Source: Diploptera punctata
Taxonomy: Eukaryota; Arthropoda; Insecta; Blattodea; Blaberidae
DNA: 64,000 nt
Reading direction: 5' to 3'
NCBI GenBank assembly: GCA_030220185.1
Contig: JASPKZ010010277.1
Span: 896,501 to 960,500, forward strand
Part shown: one piece after another, positions 51,040 through 61,030 of the stretch
Layout: each line of letters opens with the position of its first letter
Position numbering within the stretch: position 1 is the first letter of the stretch
Notes under the pieces: model-generated
What the model was told of the DNA's origin: nothing
The model's input: the letters and a program-made list of their open reading frames with translations, nothing else
Databases searched by the model: none
Program-made: the position numbers and the translations under genes

Positions 51040-51755
51040 ATTGAAGGCATATTTAAAATTCGTTCAGTTTATTTTCTACTAGTTAGACGAAGAAATATTA
51101 TATTTATATTTTTATTTATTTTGTTTTACTTGTTTTAGTTTGAACGCCTGCTATACGTGTTATTTACGTGTGGGATTTAGTGCAATCCCTTGCAGTGTAT
51201 AATGAATTCCTTCTTATCGGTCAACTGCACGTTTATTATCGAACAGGAGACAGGAAGGAAGCTATCTGTTCTAAGAAACAGCGGTGTTTATTGCTTTAGG
51301 GCCTCCTGATTACGTATTCCATACTAATCTAATTAGTGATGTAATAAAATTATAGTCTGCATGTGAGCAGTTATGTGTCACCTTGCCGCAAAGGTCCTTG
51401 AAATATGTTACAAGGTTACTCAGTTACGCGATTCTTTATCTTAAGTCATCATTCGTTCCCTTCAAAAATATATATCACCATGACTATAGGGGTCTTAAAG
51501 ACTTTAAGGGTTTAATTGGTGTTTGCTGTAAATAATAATTTAGGTTATTGTAAGTTCCTTATGTACTGATGGAAAATGAAGGTTTCGGAATTAAAAGTAA
51601 ATTAAATTTAAGTAAATAATGATGCATCAAGTTAATCCGATAGACCAACATCCAACTTGAATATAGCACAGGTAAAATAGGAGTGGACATATATTTGAAT
51701 AAGCCGGCCGCATGGAATTCCTATAAAATAGCAATGAAAAATATATTCAATTTTA
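51040..51755. other. No recognised feature
   Basis: AT-rich spacer; nothing recognised. Confidence 0.4.
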
Positions 51756-52150
51756 CGTACATAATAGAGATGTCAAGACTGAAAGTGTATAAAACACTGG
51801 CTCTTCCAACTCTTTTGTATGGTAGCGAAGTATGGACGTTGAAACAGAAGGATATACAGAGACTTAGATCTGCTGAAATGAGATATCTTCGGAGGACTGC
51901 AGGATACACACTACTAGATCACAAAAAAAATGAAGACATCTTAGAAGAATTACACATGGAATCTTTAGAAAACAAAATTTCTGATTATAAGTCAAGATGG
52001 ATAAAACATGTTCATCGAATGGAAGATCACAGAATACCCAAACTAATGTTAAGATATCAACCTGCAGGAAGAAGAGGACCAGGACGTCCACTCAAAAGAC
52101 TTCAGGATGGTGTTTCTCTTGAGGCCGAAACAGGTCAACAAATGGCCTAA
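51683..52150 (+). CDS. RTE-D RT C-terminal frame fused to flanking sequence
   Basis: 155 residues. The first 30 or so come from flanking DNA before the insertion point. From residue 31 the frame reads SRLKVYKTLALPTLLYGSEV, RSAEMRYLRRTAGYTLLDHK, then YKSRWIKHVHRMEDHRIPK and GRRGPGRPLKRL, ending EAETGQQMA. RT catalytic motifs are absent. The N-terminal part is fortuitous. Confidence 0.7.
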   Translation: MDIYLNKPAAWNSYKIAMKNIFNFTYIIEMSRLKVYKTLALPTLLYGSEVWTLKQKDIQRLRSAEMRYLRRTAGYTLLDHKKNEDILEELHMESLENKISDYKSRWIKHVHRMEDHRIPKLMLRYQPAGRRGPGRPLKRLQDGVSLEAETGQQMA

Positions 52151-52174
52151 ATTCGTGAATGTACTATGATGATG
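51775..52174 (+). mobile_element. RTE-D LINE 3' copy, 14-bp TSD
   Basis: ATAATAGAGATGTC at 51761-51774 and 52175-52188 is an exact 14-bp target duplication. The insert is a heavily 5'-truncated RTE with a GATGATG tail. It looks young: the frame is open throughout. Confidence 0.9.
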
Positions 52175-52508
52175 ATAATAGAGATGTCTAGAAGCCAAGG
52201 ATACATAAAAGAATATAAAATTCTAATAAATGTTATTTAGCAATAATAAAGTATTTGAAATAAAAGTATCTGACACACGGAACAAAAACCAGATTGTATA
52301 AAATGCTACTTAAACCAGTGCTGACACACGGGAGTGAAACCTGGGTTATAACAGAAAATGGTAGATCTCGATTGGCTGCTTTTGAAAGAAAAGTTCTTAG
52401 AAGGATATATGGAACTTTTCAGGAAAATGGAGAATGGCGAATGAAATATAACAAGGAATTATATGAGTTGTATAAATCGTCAGATATCATTACATATATT
52501 AAAGTAAA

Positions 52509-53638
52509 TACTAAAGGCCAACACGCACACACTATTGAGTAATACTAAGAAATTGTGATTGGAAGTAAATATCAATAAAACAAAATATATGGTCACACAC
52601 AGAAATACATTATGTAATGGAAATGAAAAGCAAATTAAAAATTAGGGACATTTTGAGGAGGTGGCTGAATTCAAATACCAAGGAAAGGGATACACAAGGG
52701 ACTCTTGATGTCTCAACTCCTTTAAAAAAACGTTAAACTAAAAATACATCTCTTCTTCTTCTTCCTTCCAAGTATTAGGCCAAGGCCTGTTACGATCCTA
52801 TAGAAAATTTTCCCTCCAGCGTTTGAGGGAAATTCTCGTATAAGACTTGAAAGCATAATAATAGTCCCTTCGATTGGTTGCTGGCCAAAGGAAGGCAAGA
52901 CCAGTGATGGGGCTGTCTTCTTATAGCCTCTGGTCAGGCTTTTCTAGAGAAGAAAAGAAAATAAAGGAAAGAAGAAATGGAAGAAAGGAAAGACTCCTTA
53001 GCCCTCGGATGCCCTAATAGCGTCGTGTCAAAAAAACAAGAGTTAACCAAAAGAGGTTAGATAGTAAAGTTAAAAGAGTGCAAAACACAAGTAAGTGGAA
53101 GAAATGTTTTGCACAGCTTGGGCACCTTGTGGTCGCCATCCACATATCCCCTAGATGAGGACCCCTGAGGGGACTAAAACTATGATTCTACCAGTTATAT
53201 TATAGGGTTGCGAAACATGGACTCTTACTTTAAGGAAAGAAAGGAGATTACGAGTATTTGAGAATAGAGATCTTACGAAAAATTTTGGACCAAAGCGAGA
53301 TGAATAGATAGGTGAATGGAGAAGACTACATAACAGTGAACTACATGGTCTTCATAGGATGCCAGATATAATGAAAACAGTTAAGTATCGTAGACTGCGA
53401 TGGGCAGGACATGTGACACGAATGGGAAATGAAAGACTTGTATGGATCTTCTTGTAGGAAATCCAGAGGGAGAAATGTCCAAGAATGAGATGGAAGAATA
53501 ACATTAACTCTGATCTGAGGGAAGTAGATTATACAGGGCATGATTGGAAAACATTAGCTCAGGATAGGGATGTATGGGCAGGTAATGTCCGCGCGGCTAT
53601 TAACCTACGGGTTCGATAGTGCCATTTAGTTAGTAAGT
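52509..53638 (+). mobile_element. RTE-A LINE inside RTE-H, 14-bp TSD
   Basis: TATATTAAAGTAAA at 52495-52508 and 53639-53652 is exact. The copy starts at the TKGQHAHTI segment and is itself split by a 430-bp insert at about 52749-53176. Its own frames are broken throughout. Confidence 0.85.
52749..53176 (-). mobile_element. Insert within RTE-A: RTE-B tail plus unknown
   Basis: 52751-52827 is the complement of the RTE-B 3' end (AAG tail, then CCAAGTATTAGGCCAAGGCC). The remaining 350 bp are unrecognised apart from a CCCCTAGATGAGGACCCC string. It disrupts RTE-A between the LSKNVKLKI and LPVILYGCE segments. Confidence 0.6.
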
Positions 53639-53974
53639 TATATTAAAGTAAACAAACTAAGATGGGCAGGACATATGCAGAGGTTGACCAAAAATGAAGT
53701 AGTTAGAAGATTTAAAGGTAGTGAGCTAGAGGGAAGACGGAGAACGATAAGACCGAATTTGAGATGAATGGATGCAGTATTTACGGGATGTAAAATCTTT
53801 AAAACTCAAGAATTGGTGGACGGTTTCCAGAGACAGAGAAGCCTGGAGAAAAGTTCTAAAAGAAGCCTTTGACCGCCAGGGTTGTTGTGCTAATGATGAG
53901 AAGCGAAGGGAAGTTAGTGCATTCATCGATTTTGAAAAGAAAATGACTTTTAAATTTTGAAATGTTTCTGTTAC

Positions 53975-54645
53975 TATTGGTAATTGTTTCTCAAAGTTAA
54001 TACCATATTTTTCTGAACTTAGCGCCATGTCTCCATTGTCCTCCAGAAAACTGACACCGAGTCAGTAAGTTTGACATTATGTGCTCTGACCTAAAATTGT
54101 ACAATACATAACCCTTTTGGATTCTAGATGCCATAATTGTAGCCTACTGTATTTATGAGTTTGTACGTTAGTGAACTTAAGTCACTGACAGCCCCTCTCC
54201 ACATTCGCAATCCATCAACCGCCACTGAGAATATACAATACAATTAAAGGATCTTTGAAATTTTATGATAGCTACTCCTGGAATCTAGAAGAAGGGTGCA
54301 ACATTTCCGTTAATACATGGGTCATTGGTGGTTATGTTGGAGAGAGAGCAATAATTTGTAATTTTGGACGAGGTATCATCTCACCATAAGTTGTAAAGTC
54401 GGGAATAATCATTAAAACCATTATACAGAAACTATTTAACCGAAGATTAATATTTACAATAAAAATCAAGAGCAGATATAAGGAAAAAGTAAAACAACGT
54501 GGTCATATTTTGGAGCATAGGCTATCCAAGATTTCAAAATATTTTGTGTTAGAGTTTATGGGAATGAAGATAAGGGATGATCACTCAGTGATTGAATATT
54601 TTCAGGGTTGAATGCAATTTGCTATCACAACATATAGCCTACCTT
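53975..54645. other. No recognised feature
   Basis: No motif recognised. Confidence 0.4.
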
Positions 54646-54647
54646 AT

Positions 54648-55364
54648 TTACTTACTTACTCACTGGCACTATCGAACCCGTAGGTTCATGGCCGCACGGA
54701 CATAAGCTCTCCATACATCCCTATCCTGAGTTAATGCTTTCCAATCATTCCCTGTATAATCTACTTCTCTCAAATCATAGTTAATGTTATTCTCCCACCT
54801 CATTCTTGGTGTACCAACTGGGCGTTTTCCCTCTGGCTTTCCTACAAGAAGCTTCCATGCAAGTCTTTCATTCCCCATACCTGCAACATGTCCTGCCCAT
54901 CGCAGTCTACGAGACTTAACTGTTCTTATTATATCTGGCTTCCTATAAAGACCATGTAGTTCATTGTTATGTAGTCTTCTCCATTCACCTGTCTGTTCAT
55001 CTATCTTTGGTCCAAACATTTTCCTAAGTACTTTTTTCTCAAATACTTGTAATCTCCTTTTCTCTCTTAAAGTAAGAGTCCATGTTTCGCACCCATATAA
55101 TATAACTGGTAGAATAATAGTTTTAAATATTTTCAGTTTAACGTTTTTTGAAAGGAGTTGGGACATCAAGAGTCTCTGCAATGCATAATAGCATGTATTT
55201 CCAGAATTGAGCCTATGTTTAATTTCTTTGTGCATCTCATTCCTATTTGTGATCATTGTTCCTAGGTATTTGAATTCAGCCAATTCCTCAAAATTTCCCT
55301 CATTTGTCATTAGCTGTCCATTTCCATTATATAATGAATTTCTACGTGTGACCATATATTTACA
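54648..55364 (-). mobile_element. RTE-A LINE 3' copy with long open frame
   Basis: TTAC tail at about 54648-54661; 5' end near 55364 within the KTKYMVTRRN segment. It is the least broken RTE-A C-terminal coding region in the window. Confidence 0.85.
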
Positions 55365-55442
55365 TATACCTACAATTTCAAATGTTGAACTGTCAGATGT
55401 ACCATCGCCTGTAAGAATGAAACAAGTATATTTGGAATTCAT
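54669..55442 (-). CDS. RTE-A RT C-terminal frame fused to flank
   Basis: 257 residues. The first 27 or so (ending DSSTFEIVGIC) derive from flanking DNA. Then come KYMVTRRNSLYNGNGQLMTN, FKYLGTMITNRNEMHKEIKH, VILYGCETWTLTLREKRRLQ, FGPKIDEQTGEWRRLHNNEL, SRRLRWAGHVAGMGNERLAW and GTPRMRWENN, finishing AAMNLRVR. It gives the complete uninterrupted post-catalytic region of RTE-A. RT motifs are missing, so it has no polymerase function. Confidence 0.75.
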   Translation of the reverse strand: MNSKYTCFILTGDGTSDSSTFEIVGICKYMVTRRNSLYNGNGQLMTNEGNFEELAEFKYLGTMITNRNEMHKEIKHRLNSGNTCYYALQRLLMSQLLSKNVKLKIFKTIILPVILYGCETWTLTLREKRRLQVFEKKVLRKMFGPKIDEQTGEWRRLHNNELHGLYRKPDIIRTVKSRRLRWAGHVAGMGNERLAWKLLVGKPEGKRPVGTPRMRWENNINYDLREVDYTGNDWKALTQDRDVWRAYVRAAMNLRVR

Positions 55443-55615
55443 CTACTAGAGCATGTTAAGGCAACATTCTTGTAAATCAGCGATCCTTGTGCTGACCATT
55501 TTAATCTTGTAATATGTTGTTGAGCAGTCATTGTTGAAGAAATAAGTAATATTGAAAATCTCGAAATAGCAATATTTTGTGAATACATTCACTGTTTCTC
55601 ACGGTAGTAAGTAAT
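55370..55615. other. No recognised feature
   Basis: Short spacer between RTE-A and a transposase scrap. Confidence 0.4.
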
Positions 55616-55639
55616 ACCACTCTGAAAAGATGTTCAGTA

Positions 55640-55890
55640 GAATTTGTTTAGAAGATGGAATTGGGAAGTATTTGAACATCCACCATATTCACCAGACATG
55701 AGCCCTAGGGACTATAACAATTATCAAATAAATTTTATGAGGCATTCGGTTTAAATCAAGAGTTGGTATCCAGAAAGTTCTTGATCAACCAATGAAATAG
55801 ATATCTAGAAATGATGCTGCAGATGGAGGGCTCTAAGGATTTGGCAATGTATAGTTTGCTTGACAGGAAACTATAAATGTAGTTCATAAT
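55640..55890 (+). pseudogene. Mariner transposase C-terminal scrap
   Basis: Reads RWNWEVFEHPPYSPDMSPRD then YNNYQINF. PPYSPDMSPRD is the third catalytic-Asp motif of mariner transposases. Stops and gaps follow. Confidence 0.6.
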
Positions 55891-55969
55891 GTCAAAAGTA
55901 ATATAAATAATTTTTTGTGGTATTATAGCAGTTTAGCTAGTACTTATAAAATGCCCTAGTATACCTTAT

Positions 55970-56108
55970 TGTCTCCAGTTGGATAATTGGTTGCCATACC
56001 TACCTCTGGTTCAAACCGGGAGTCGATGGTATTTTAAGCGAATAGTAATCGAGACTTATGACTTTCCACGAAATGGAAATAAATAAATAAATATATATAT
56101 ATATATCG
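55970..56108 (+). mobile_element. Candidate SINE
   Basis: GTTGGATAATTGG and GGTTCAAACCGGGAG sit at about the spacing of boxes A and B, followed by a short body and an AAATAAATA/TA tail. Single copy, so weak. Confidence 0.3.
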
Positions 56109-56114
56109 TGCATA

Positions 56115-56865
56115 TGTGGTATATTCAAATCTTCAACCCTGAAAAATAAAACTTGGAATATTTATTGGCTCTTTCACATCCACATTCAAATTGCGACGTT
56201 AATAACCAGAGTTGTTAGAGCAAATTGCTAAATAAAAATACAAAACCTGTAACTCACTTCCTCTTGGCATACAAAGGGCTCAAAGCAAGAAATTTATTTC
56301 CTAGAACGAAGCAAAAAACAAGTCATATAGACAAGTGTTCAATTTTAAACTTTGTTTCAGTCGTTCAAAGAGGCAGCTTAAAGCACCAGAAAAATGGAAG
56401 CTGTTATCTAAACCAGGCGATCAGTTATTTGTCAGTTGTTAAATTGATCGCGGTGTTTACCTATGAGAACAGGCTATTCATAAGGAAATCTTCACAACAT
56501 ACCCTATTCGCAAGTCTGTGAGTAAAAGAGTGGTGAAGTGATTGAATGACCAATGAAAAAGTGTTAGTTTACATATTTATTAGAGTACGCTATGTTATAC
56601 GTGCTTCAATTTTTATTTAGCTACTATGGTACAGTAGATAAGCGGATTTACAGAGTGCTCCTATAGTAACTTTTATGTTTACACTGATACTGAAAATTTT
56701 CTTCTTCTTTTTTTTTTTTTTTGGAAATTATTTTATAACCGGGAGATATAAGCACGATATTTATTCATATACCTCCATTCGTGTTCAGGACACAAATAGC
56801 GTCATATGTGTTTGAAATATCTCTACATAATTTATTCTCGTATTTTAATTACGCTCTTTAAATAG
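56115..56865. other. No recognised feature
   Basis: The 98-codon frame at 56225-56521 has no motif I know; a poly-T run lies at 56709-56722. Confidence 0.4.
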
Positions 56866-56869
56866 AGTG

Positions 56870-57106
56870 CAAAAATGTATCATAATATATTTTTGTATAA
56901 ACGTTTTTACACTGTTTTCTTCTTGTTTTTACCTTTTCGTTTTACCTTCTTGTTTACTTTATTTTATTCTCAAATACAAACACAAGGACAACACATACTC
57001 AGACCCAAGGTGGAGATTTAAAATCCCCTATCCCGCCGGGAATCGAACCCGGATCACCGGAGTGGAAGGTAGGGACTCAGCCGACTACGCCACGGCGACA
57101 GACAAT
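56870..57106 (-). mobile_element. SINE3, copy 2
   Basis: Minus strand: box A TGGCGTAGTCGG, box B GGTTCGATTCCC, then GATTTTAAATCTCCACC, a shorter GT-poor region and the A-rich end with AACAAGAAGGTAAAAC. It aligns with the copy at 45905-46122 through the whole length. Confidence 0.8.
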
Positions 57107-57114
57107 TAATAAGG

Positions 57115-58190
57115 TAATTCCAAAGTGATAATTCTAAAATGATTTGGTAAAGTAAATTACCAACCGAGACTGACTCACTACATAACGTGTAAAATCAAAT
57201 GTTAGTTTAATCAAAATTAATAGTGCAGTAATGACTGTTCAGCTGTTCCCTCTCATCCAGTAAAAGTATGTCTAAAATGTGCATACTGTTGCGAATAAAA
57301 TACGACCCTAATCTAGTGTAGTGATTAAGAAATATGATTAATGAATAAACAAAGAATGAACTGAATATGGTATAAAAAGTAAATTAAGTATACATATTAT
57401 TGGAAAAAGTTCCCACATTGAGCGGTAGGAAAACCTAAATAACAGAGGTAATAAACATATAACTCCCCAAATTAGACCTGAAATTCTTAAGCTGGGTCAA
57501 GCTTGAAACATCACGTTTGGGAGAAAACGTCAAACTCCGAAATTTACAATCGCGCAAAGCCCAAACTGGTAAACACGCTCCCTAGCCGTGAGAATAAAAT
57601 TACAAATGTAGGTGGGAGCTTAAATAAAATATTTACGCCCTTAGAAGATATGTGATTGAATATTCTAACCAATCAAAGTCAGAGTTAGGGTGTGCGACCA
57701 TATATGGGAATAAAGGCTCCAGATTTCGATACGAAACTCATGAGGACAAATTAACTTACTTATACTCAACACTTCGTAGGAAGAAGATCTAAATGATATG
57801 GTTAAAATGCCTTGTAACAACGATTACGGACTTAGGGAAAATTTCTCAAATTCAGATGTAATTTGCTAGCTCGAGTCCTCATTAGTGAAATATCGAAGAC
57901 CAGGGACAGAAAAGTTTCATCTTTAAAGTGTAATGTGCATTTAAGTTGGCAGAGATAAAAAAAATAAAATAATATAAATAATTAACTATTGTCGGCTTTC
58001 CACTCATTTCTTCTTCCGAACCCTATATAGATAGGAATCTCTTCGCTCACCCTGAAACAACAGGAACCGACTAGCTACCGAGGTAGGGAATTGACTATTT
58101 ACAACAATTCATAATAATTAAAACAGTGAATTTAGTGACATTACTAACAGACCATAAAATACTGCCCCCAATACAAATAAACCTTAATCT
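57115..58190. other. No recognised feature
   Basis: AT-rich, without frames above 60 codons and without recognised repeats. Confidence 0.45.
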
Positions 58191-58278
58191 TGAAGTTTAG
58201 CAAAACAGTACGTGGTTTGAGAATCACAGAAGACGTTAACATTGGTCTCAATTCACATCAGTATACAATCAAAGGCAG

Positions 58279-58563
58279 TTGCTGAAAGACCGTCAATTAC
58301 TACCTGAGTTTCTGCCGGTAGAATGGTCGCACAAGCCGCATTGGGGATTAATAGTCGGAGAGTTGCTGGGTAACATATTTCCTAACAGATGGACTGGGTG
58401 CGATAGTCCAACATCCTGGCAACCACGATCCACAGACATAACCCCCCTAGATTTTCTTATTTGGGGTTATGAGGACAGGGTATATGCAACACATATACCT
58501 AATTTGAACACTTTGAGAAGAAGGACAAGTGATGCTGTTGCTAGCATCACCCAAGAAGTTTAG
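58279..58563 (+). pseudogene. Transposase C-terminal frame, unit 1
   Basis: 94 codons: GLIVGELLGNIFPNRWTG, then STDITPLDFLIWGYEDRVYA and HIPNLNTLRRRTSDAVASIT. The DITPLDF motif carries the third catalytic Asp of a mariner-superfamily transposase, and FPNRW precedes it as in insect DDE proteins. The second Asp region is replaced by VEWSHKPHWG. No promoter or start of the protein is present. The frame ends at the unit junction. Confidence 0.75.
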
Positions 58564-58641
58564 CAAAACAGTACGTGGTTTGAGAATCACAGAAGACGTT
58601 AACATTGGTCTCAAATCACATCAGTATACAATCAAAGGCAT

Positions 58642-58926
58642 TTGCTGAAAGACCGTCAATTACTACCTGAGTTTCTGCCGGCTGAATGGTCGCACAAGCC
58701 GCATTGGGGATTAATAGTCGGAGAGTTGCTGGGTAACACATTTCCTAACAGATGGACTGGGTGCGATAGTCCAACATCCTGGCAACCACGATCCACAGAC
58801 ATAACCCCCCTAGATTTTCTTATTTGGGGTTATGAGGACAGGGTATATGCAACACATATACCTAATTTGAACACATTGAGAAGAAGGACAAGTGATGCTG
58901 TTGCTAGCATCACCCAAGAAGTTTAG
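58642..58926 (+). pseudogene. Transposase C-terminal frame, unit 2
   Basis: Same as unit 1 except two residues (PAEW for PVEW, GNTF for GNIF). Confidence 0.75.
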
Positions 58927-59004
58927 CAAAACAGTACGTGGTTTGAGAATCACAGAAGACGTTAACATTGGTCTCAATTCACATGAGTACACTATCAAAA
59001 GCAT

Positions 59005-59289
59005 TTGCTGAAAGGCCGTCAATTGCTACCTGAGTTGCTACCGGTTGAATGGTCGCACAAGCCGCATTCGGGATTAATCGTCAGAGAGTTGCTGGGTAAC
59101 AGATTTCCTAACAGATGGCCTGGGAGCGATAGTCCAACATCCTGGCAACCACGATCCACAGACATAACCCCCCTAGATTTTCTTATTTGGGGTTATGAGG
59201 ACAGGGTATATGCAACACATGTACCTAATTTGAACACTTTGAGAAGAAGGACAAGTGATGCTGTTGCTAGCATCACCCAAGAAGTTTAG
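59005..59289 (+). pseudogene. Transposase C-terminal frame, unit 3
   Basis: Differs from units 1-2 at MLKGR, PELLP, PHSG, VREL and THVP; GNRF and RWPG are private to this unit. Confidence 0.75.
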
Positions 59290-59367
59290 CAAAACAGTAC
59301 GTGGTTTGAGAATCACAGAAGACGTTAACATTGGTCTCAATTCACATCAGTACACTATCAAAAGCAT

Positions 59368-59652
59368 TTGCTGAAAGGCCGTCAATTGCTACCTGAGTTG
59401 CTGCCGGTTGAATGGTCGCACAAGCCGCATTCGGGATTAATCGTCAGAGAGTTGCTGGGTAACACATTTCCTAACAGATGGACTGGGAGCGATAGTCCAA
59501 CATCCTGGCAACCACGATCCACAGACATAACCCCCCTAGATTTTCTTATTTGGGGTTATGAGGACAGGGTATATGCAACACATGTACCTAATTTGAACAC
59601 TTTGAGAAGAAGGACAAGTGATGCTGTTGCTAGCATCACCCAAGAAGTTTAG
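59368..59652 (+). pseudogene. Transposase C-terminal frame, unit 4
   Basis: Shares MLKGR, PELLP and PHSG with unit 3. Confidence 0.75.
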
Positions 59653-59730
59653 CAAAACAGTACGTGGTTTGAGAATCACAGAAGACGTTAACATTGGTCT
59701 CAATTCACATCAGTACACTATCAAAGGCAT

Positions 59731-60003
59731 TTGCTGAAAGACCGTCAATTGCTACCTGAGTTGCTGCCGGTTGAATGGTCGCACAAGCCGCATTGGGGAT
59801 TAATCGCCAGAGAGTTGCTGGGTAACACATTTCTTAACAGATGTACTGGGAGCGATAGTCCAACATCCTCGCAACCACGATCCACAGACATAACCCCCCT
59901 AGATTTTCTTGTTTGGGGTTATGAGGACAGGGTATATGCAACACATGTACCTAATTTGAACACTTTGAGAAGGACAACTGATGCTGTTGCTAGCATCACA
60001 TAA
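59731..60003 (+). pseudogene. Transposase C-terminal frame, unit 5
   Basis: Has lost one codon in the LRRRT segment (giving LRRTTD), which accounts for the 360-bp spacing; FLNRC replaces FPNRW. Confidence 0.75.
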
Positions 60004-60090
60004 GAAGTTTAGCAAAACAGTACGTGGTTTGAGAATCACAGAAGACGTTAACATTGGTCTCAATTCACATCAGCACACTATCAAAGGCAT

Positions 60091-60460
60091 TTGCTGAAAG
60101 ACCGTCAATTGCTACCTGAGTTGCTGCCGGTTGAATGGTCGCACAAGCCGCATTGGGGATTAATCGTCAGAGAGTTGCTGGGTAACACATTTCCTAACAG
60201 ATATACTGGGAGCGATAGTCCAACATCCTGCCAACCGCGATCCCCAGACATAACCCCCCTAGATTTTCTTATTTGGGGTTATGAGGACAGGGTATATGCA
60301 ACACATGTACCTAATTTGAACACTTTGAGAAGAAGGACAACTGATGCTGTTGCTAGCATCACCCAAGAAATGTTGCATAATGTATGACGAGAAACAGAAT
60401 ATCGTTTAGATGTTTTCGGGCGACAAAAGGTGCACATGCTGAAGTGCACTGACACTGTTT
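60091..60460 (+). pseudogene. Transposase C-terminal frame, unit 6 and natural end
   Basis: The frame runs past the unit boundary into QEMLHNV, then a stop where the family usually has Trp, and on as RETEYRLDVFGRQ. This is the expected transposase C-terminus. Unit 6 is therefore the anchor from which the array most likely expanded. Confidence 0.75.
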
Positions 60461-60600
60461 TACAAACTTTGAGAGCTTGTCTTTCATCTGCTAGAAACCA
60501 AACAACTTTAACATTTATAGTTTTAATCTTATATATAGTTGTAATGTTGGAAAGACTTTATGGACACGTTGTCTAATATTTTATCTCCAAAGTAACAATT

Positions 60601-60601
60601 A

Positions 60602-60636
<35 letters not shown>

Positions 60637-60638
60637 AA
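60601..60638. repeat. TA-rich microsatellite
   Basis: TA run into which SINE1 inserted; a second TA run lies at 60989-61027. Confidence 0.9.
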
Positions 60639-60639
60639 G

Positions 60640-60987
60640 TCCACCGCTGTGGTCTCGAGGTAGCGTGCTGCCTTGTCACGCAGCGGGCCCGGGTTCGATC
60701 CCCGGTCGGGGCAGTTTTTCTGGGTGAGGTTTTTATCGGGGTTTTTCCTCACCTGTACGACAAATGTCAGGAAAACTTTAAGGCCCAAACGGTCCCCGAA
60801 ATCATATGGCCGTCATCATCATTATCATCCTTATCATTATCATCATCACCATCGTCCTTCGCCGGTGTGGAAAGCAACGGGAAGCTTCCACACCGACATA
60901 ATTCCCTAGTAAAGCTGCAAGCATAGCATGAGTGTGCCATGATTGCAGTGAAGGACCTGTCTTCGGGCAGAATTACTATGGATGGAT

Positions 60988-60992
<5 letters not shown>
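60640..60992 (+). mobile_element. SINE1, full-length reference copy
   Basis: Head TCCACCGCTGTGGTCTCGAG, GGTAGCGTGCTGCC and box B GGTTCGATCCCCGG; body TTTTTCCTCACCTGTACGAC and AAACGGTCCCCGAAATCATA; CAT/ATC-rich run; GTGTGGAAAGCAACGGGAAG; 3' end GCAGAATTACTATGGATGGA. Both ends lie in TA runs. The head is tRNA-derived in layout. Confidence 0.9.

Positions 60993-61029
<37 letters not shown>

Positions 61030-61030
<1 letters not shown>

Larger units (their letters stand above)
52270..53970 (+). mobile_element. RTE-H LINE interrupted by RTE-A
   Basis: Left part 52270-52508: RLYKMLLKPVLTHGSETWVI, FERKVLRRIYGTFQENGEWR and SSDIITYIKVN. Right part from 53639: KLRWAGHMQRLTKNEVVRRF and then, in a shifted frame at 53772-53960, LKLKNWWTVSRDREAWRKVL and EAFDRQGCCA. 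Joining the parts across the RTE-A insert restores a normal RTE-like order. Confidence 0.8.
58198..60370 (+). repeat. Six-unit tandem array of a 363-bp transposase-derived unit
   Basis: Units begin at 58198, 58561, 58924, 59287, 59650 and 60010: four spacings of 363 bp and one of 360. Each opens TAGCAAAACAGTACGTGG and holds one 90-98 codon frame in the same phase. Units 1-2 are nearly identical, 3-4 are nearly identical, and 5-6 form a third group, so the array grew by local duplication. Unit 6 alone runs on into the natural C-terminus of the transposase. Confidence 0.95.

Noticed and set aside
56225..56521. 98-codon frame as a possible host gene
   Set aside because: No recognisable motif, no splice or promoter support, and short frames of this size are expected by chance.
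60659..60720. Possible tRNA gene in the SINE1 head
   Set aside because: Boxes A and B are tRNA-like, but the acceptor stem is not closed and the same head recurs at about ten places attached to one SINE body.
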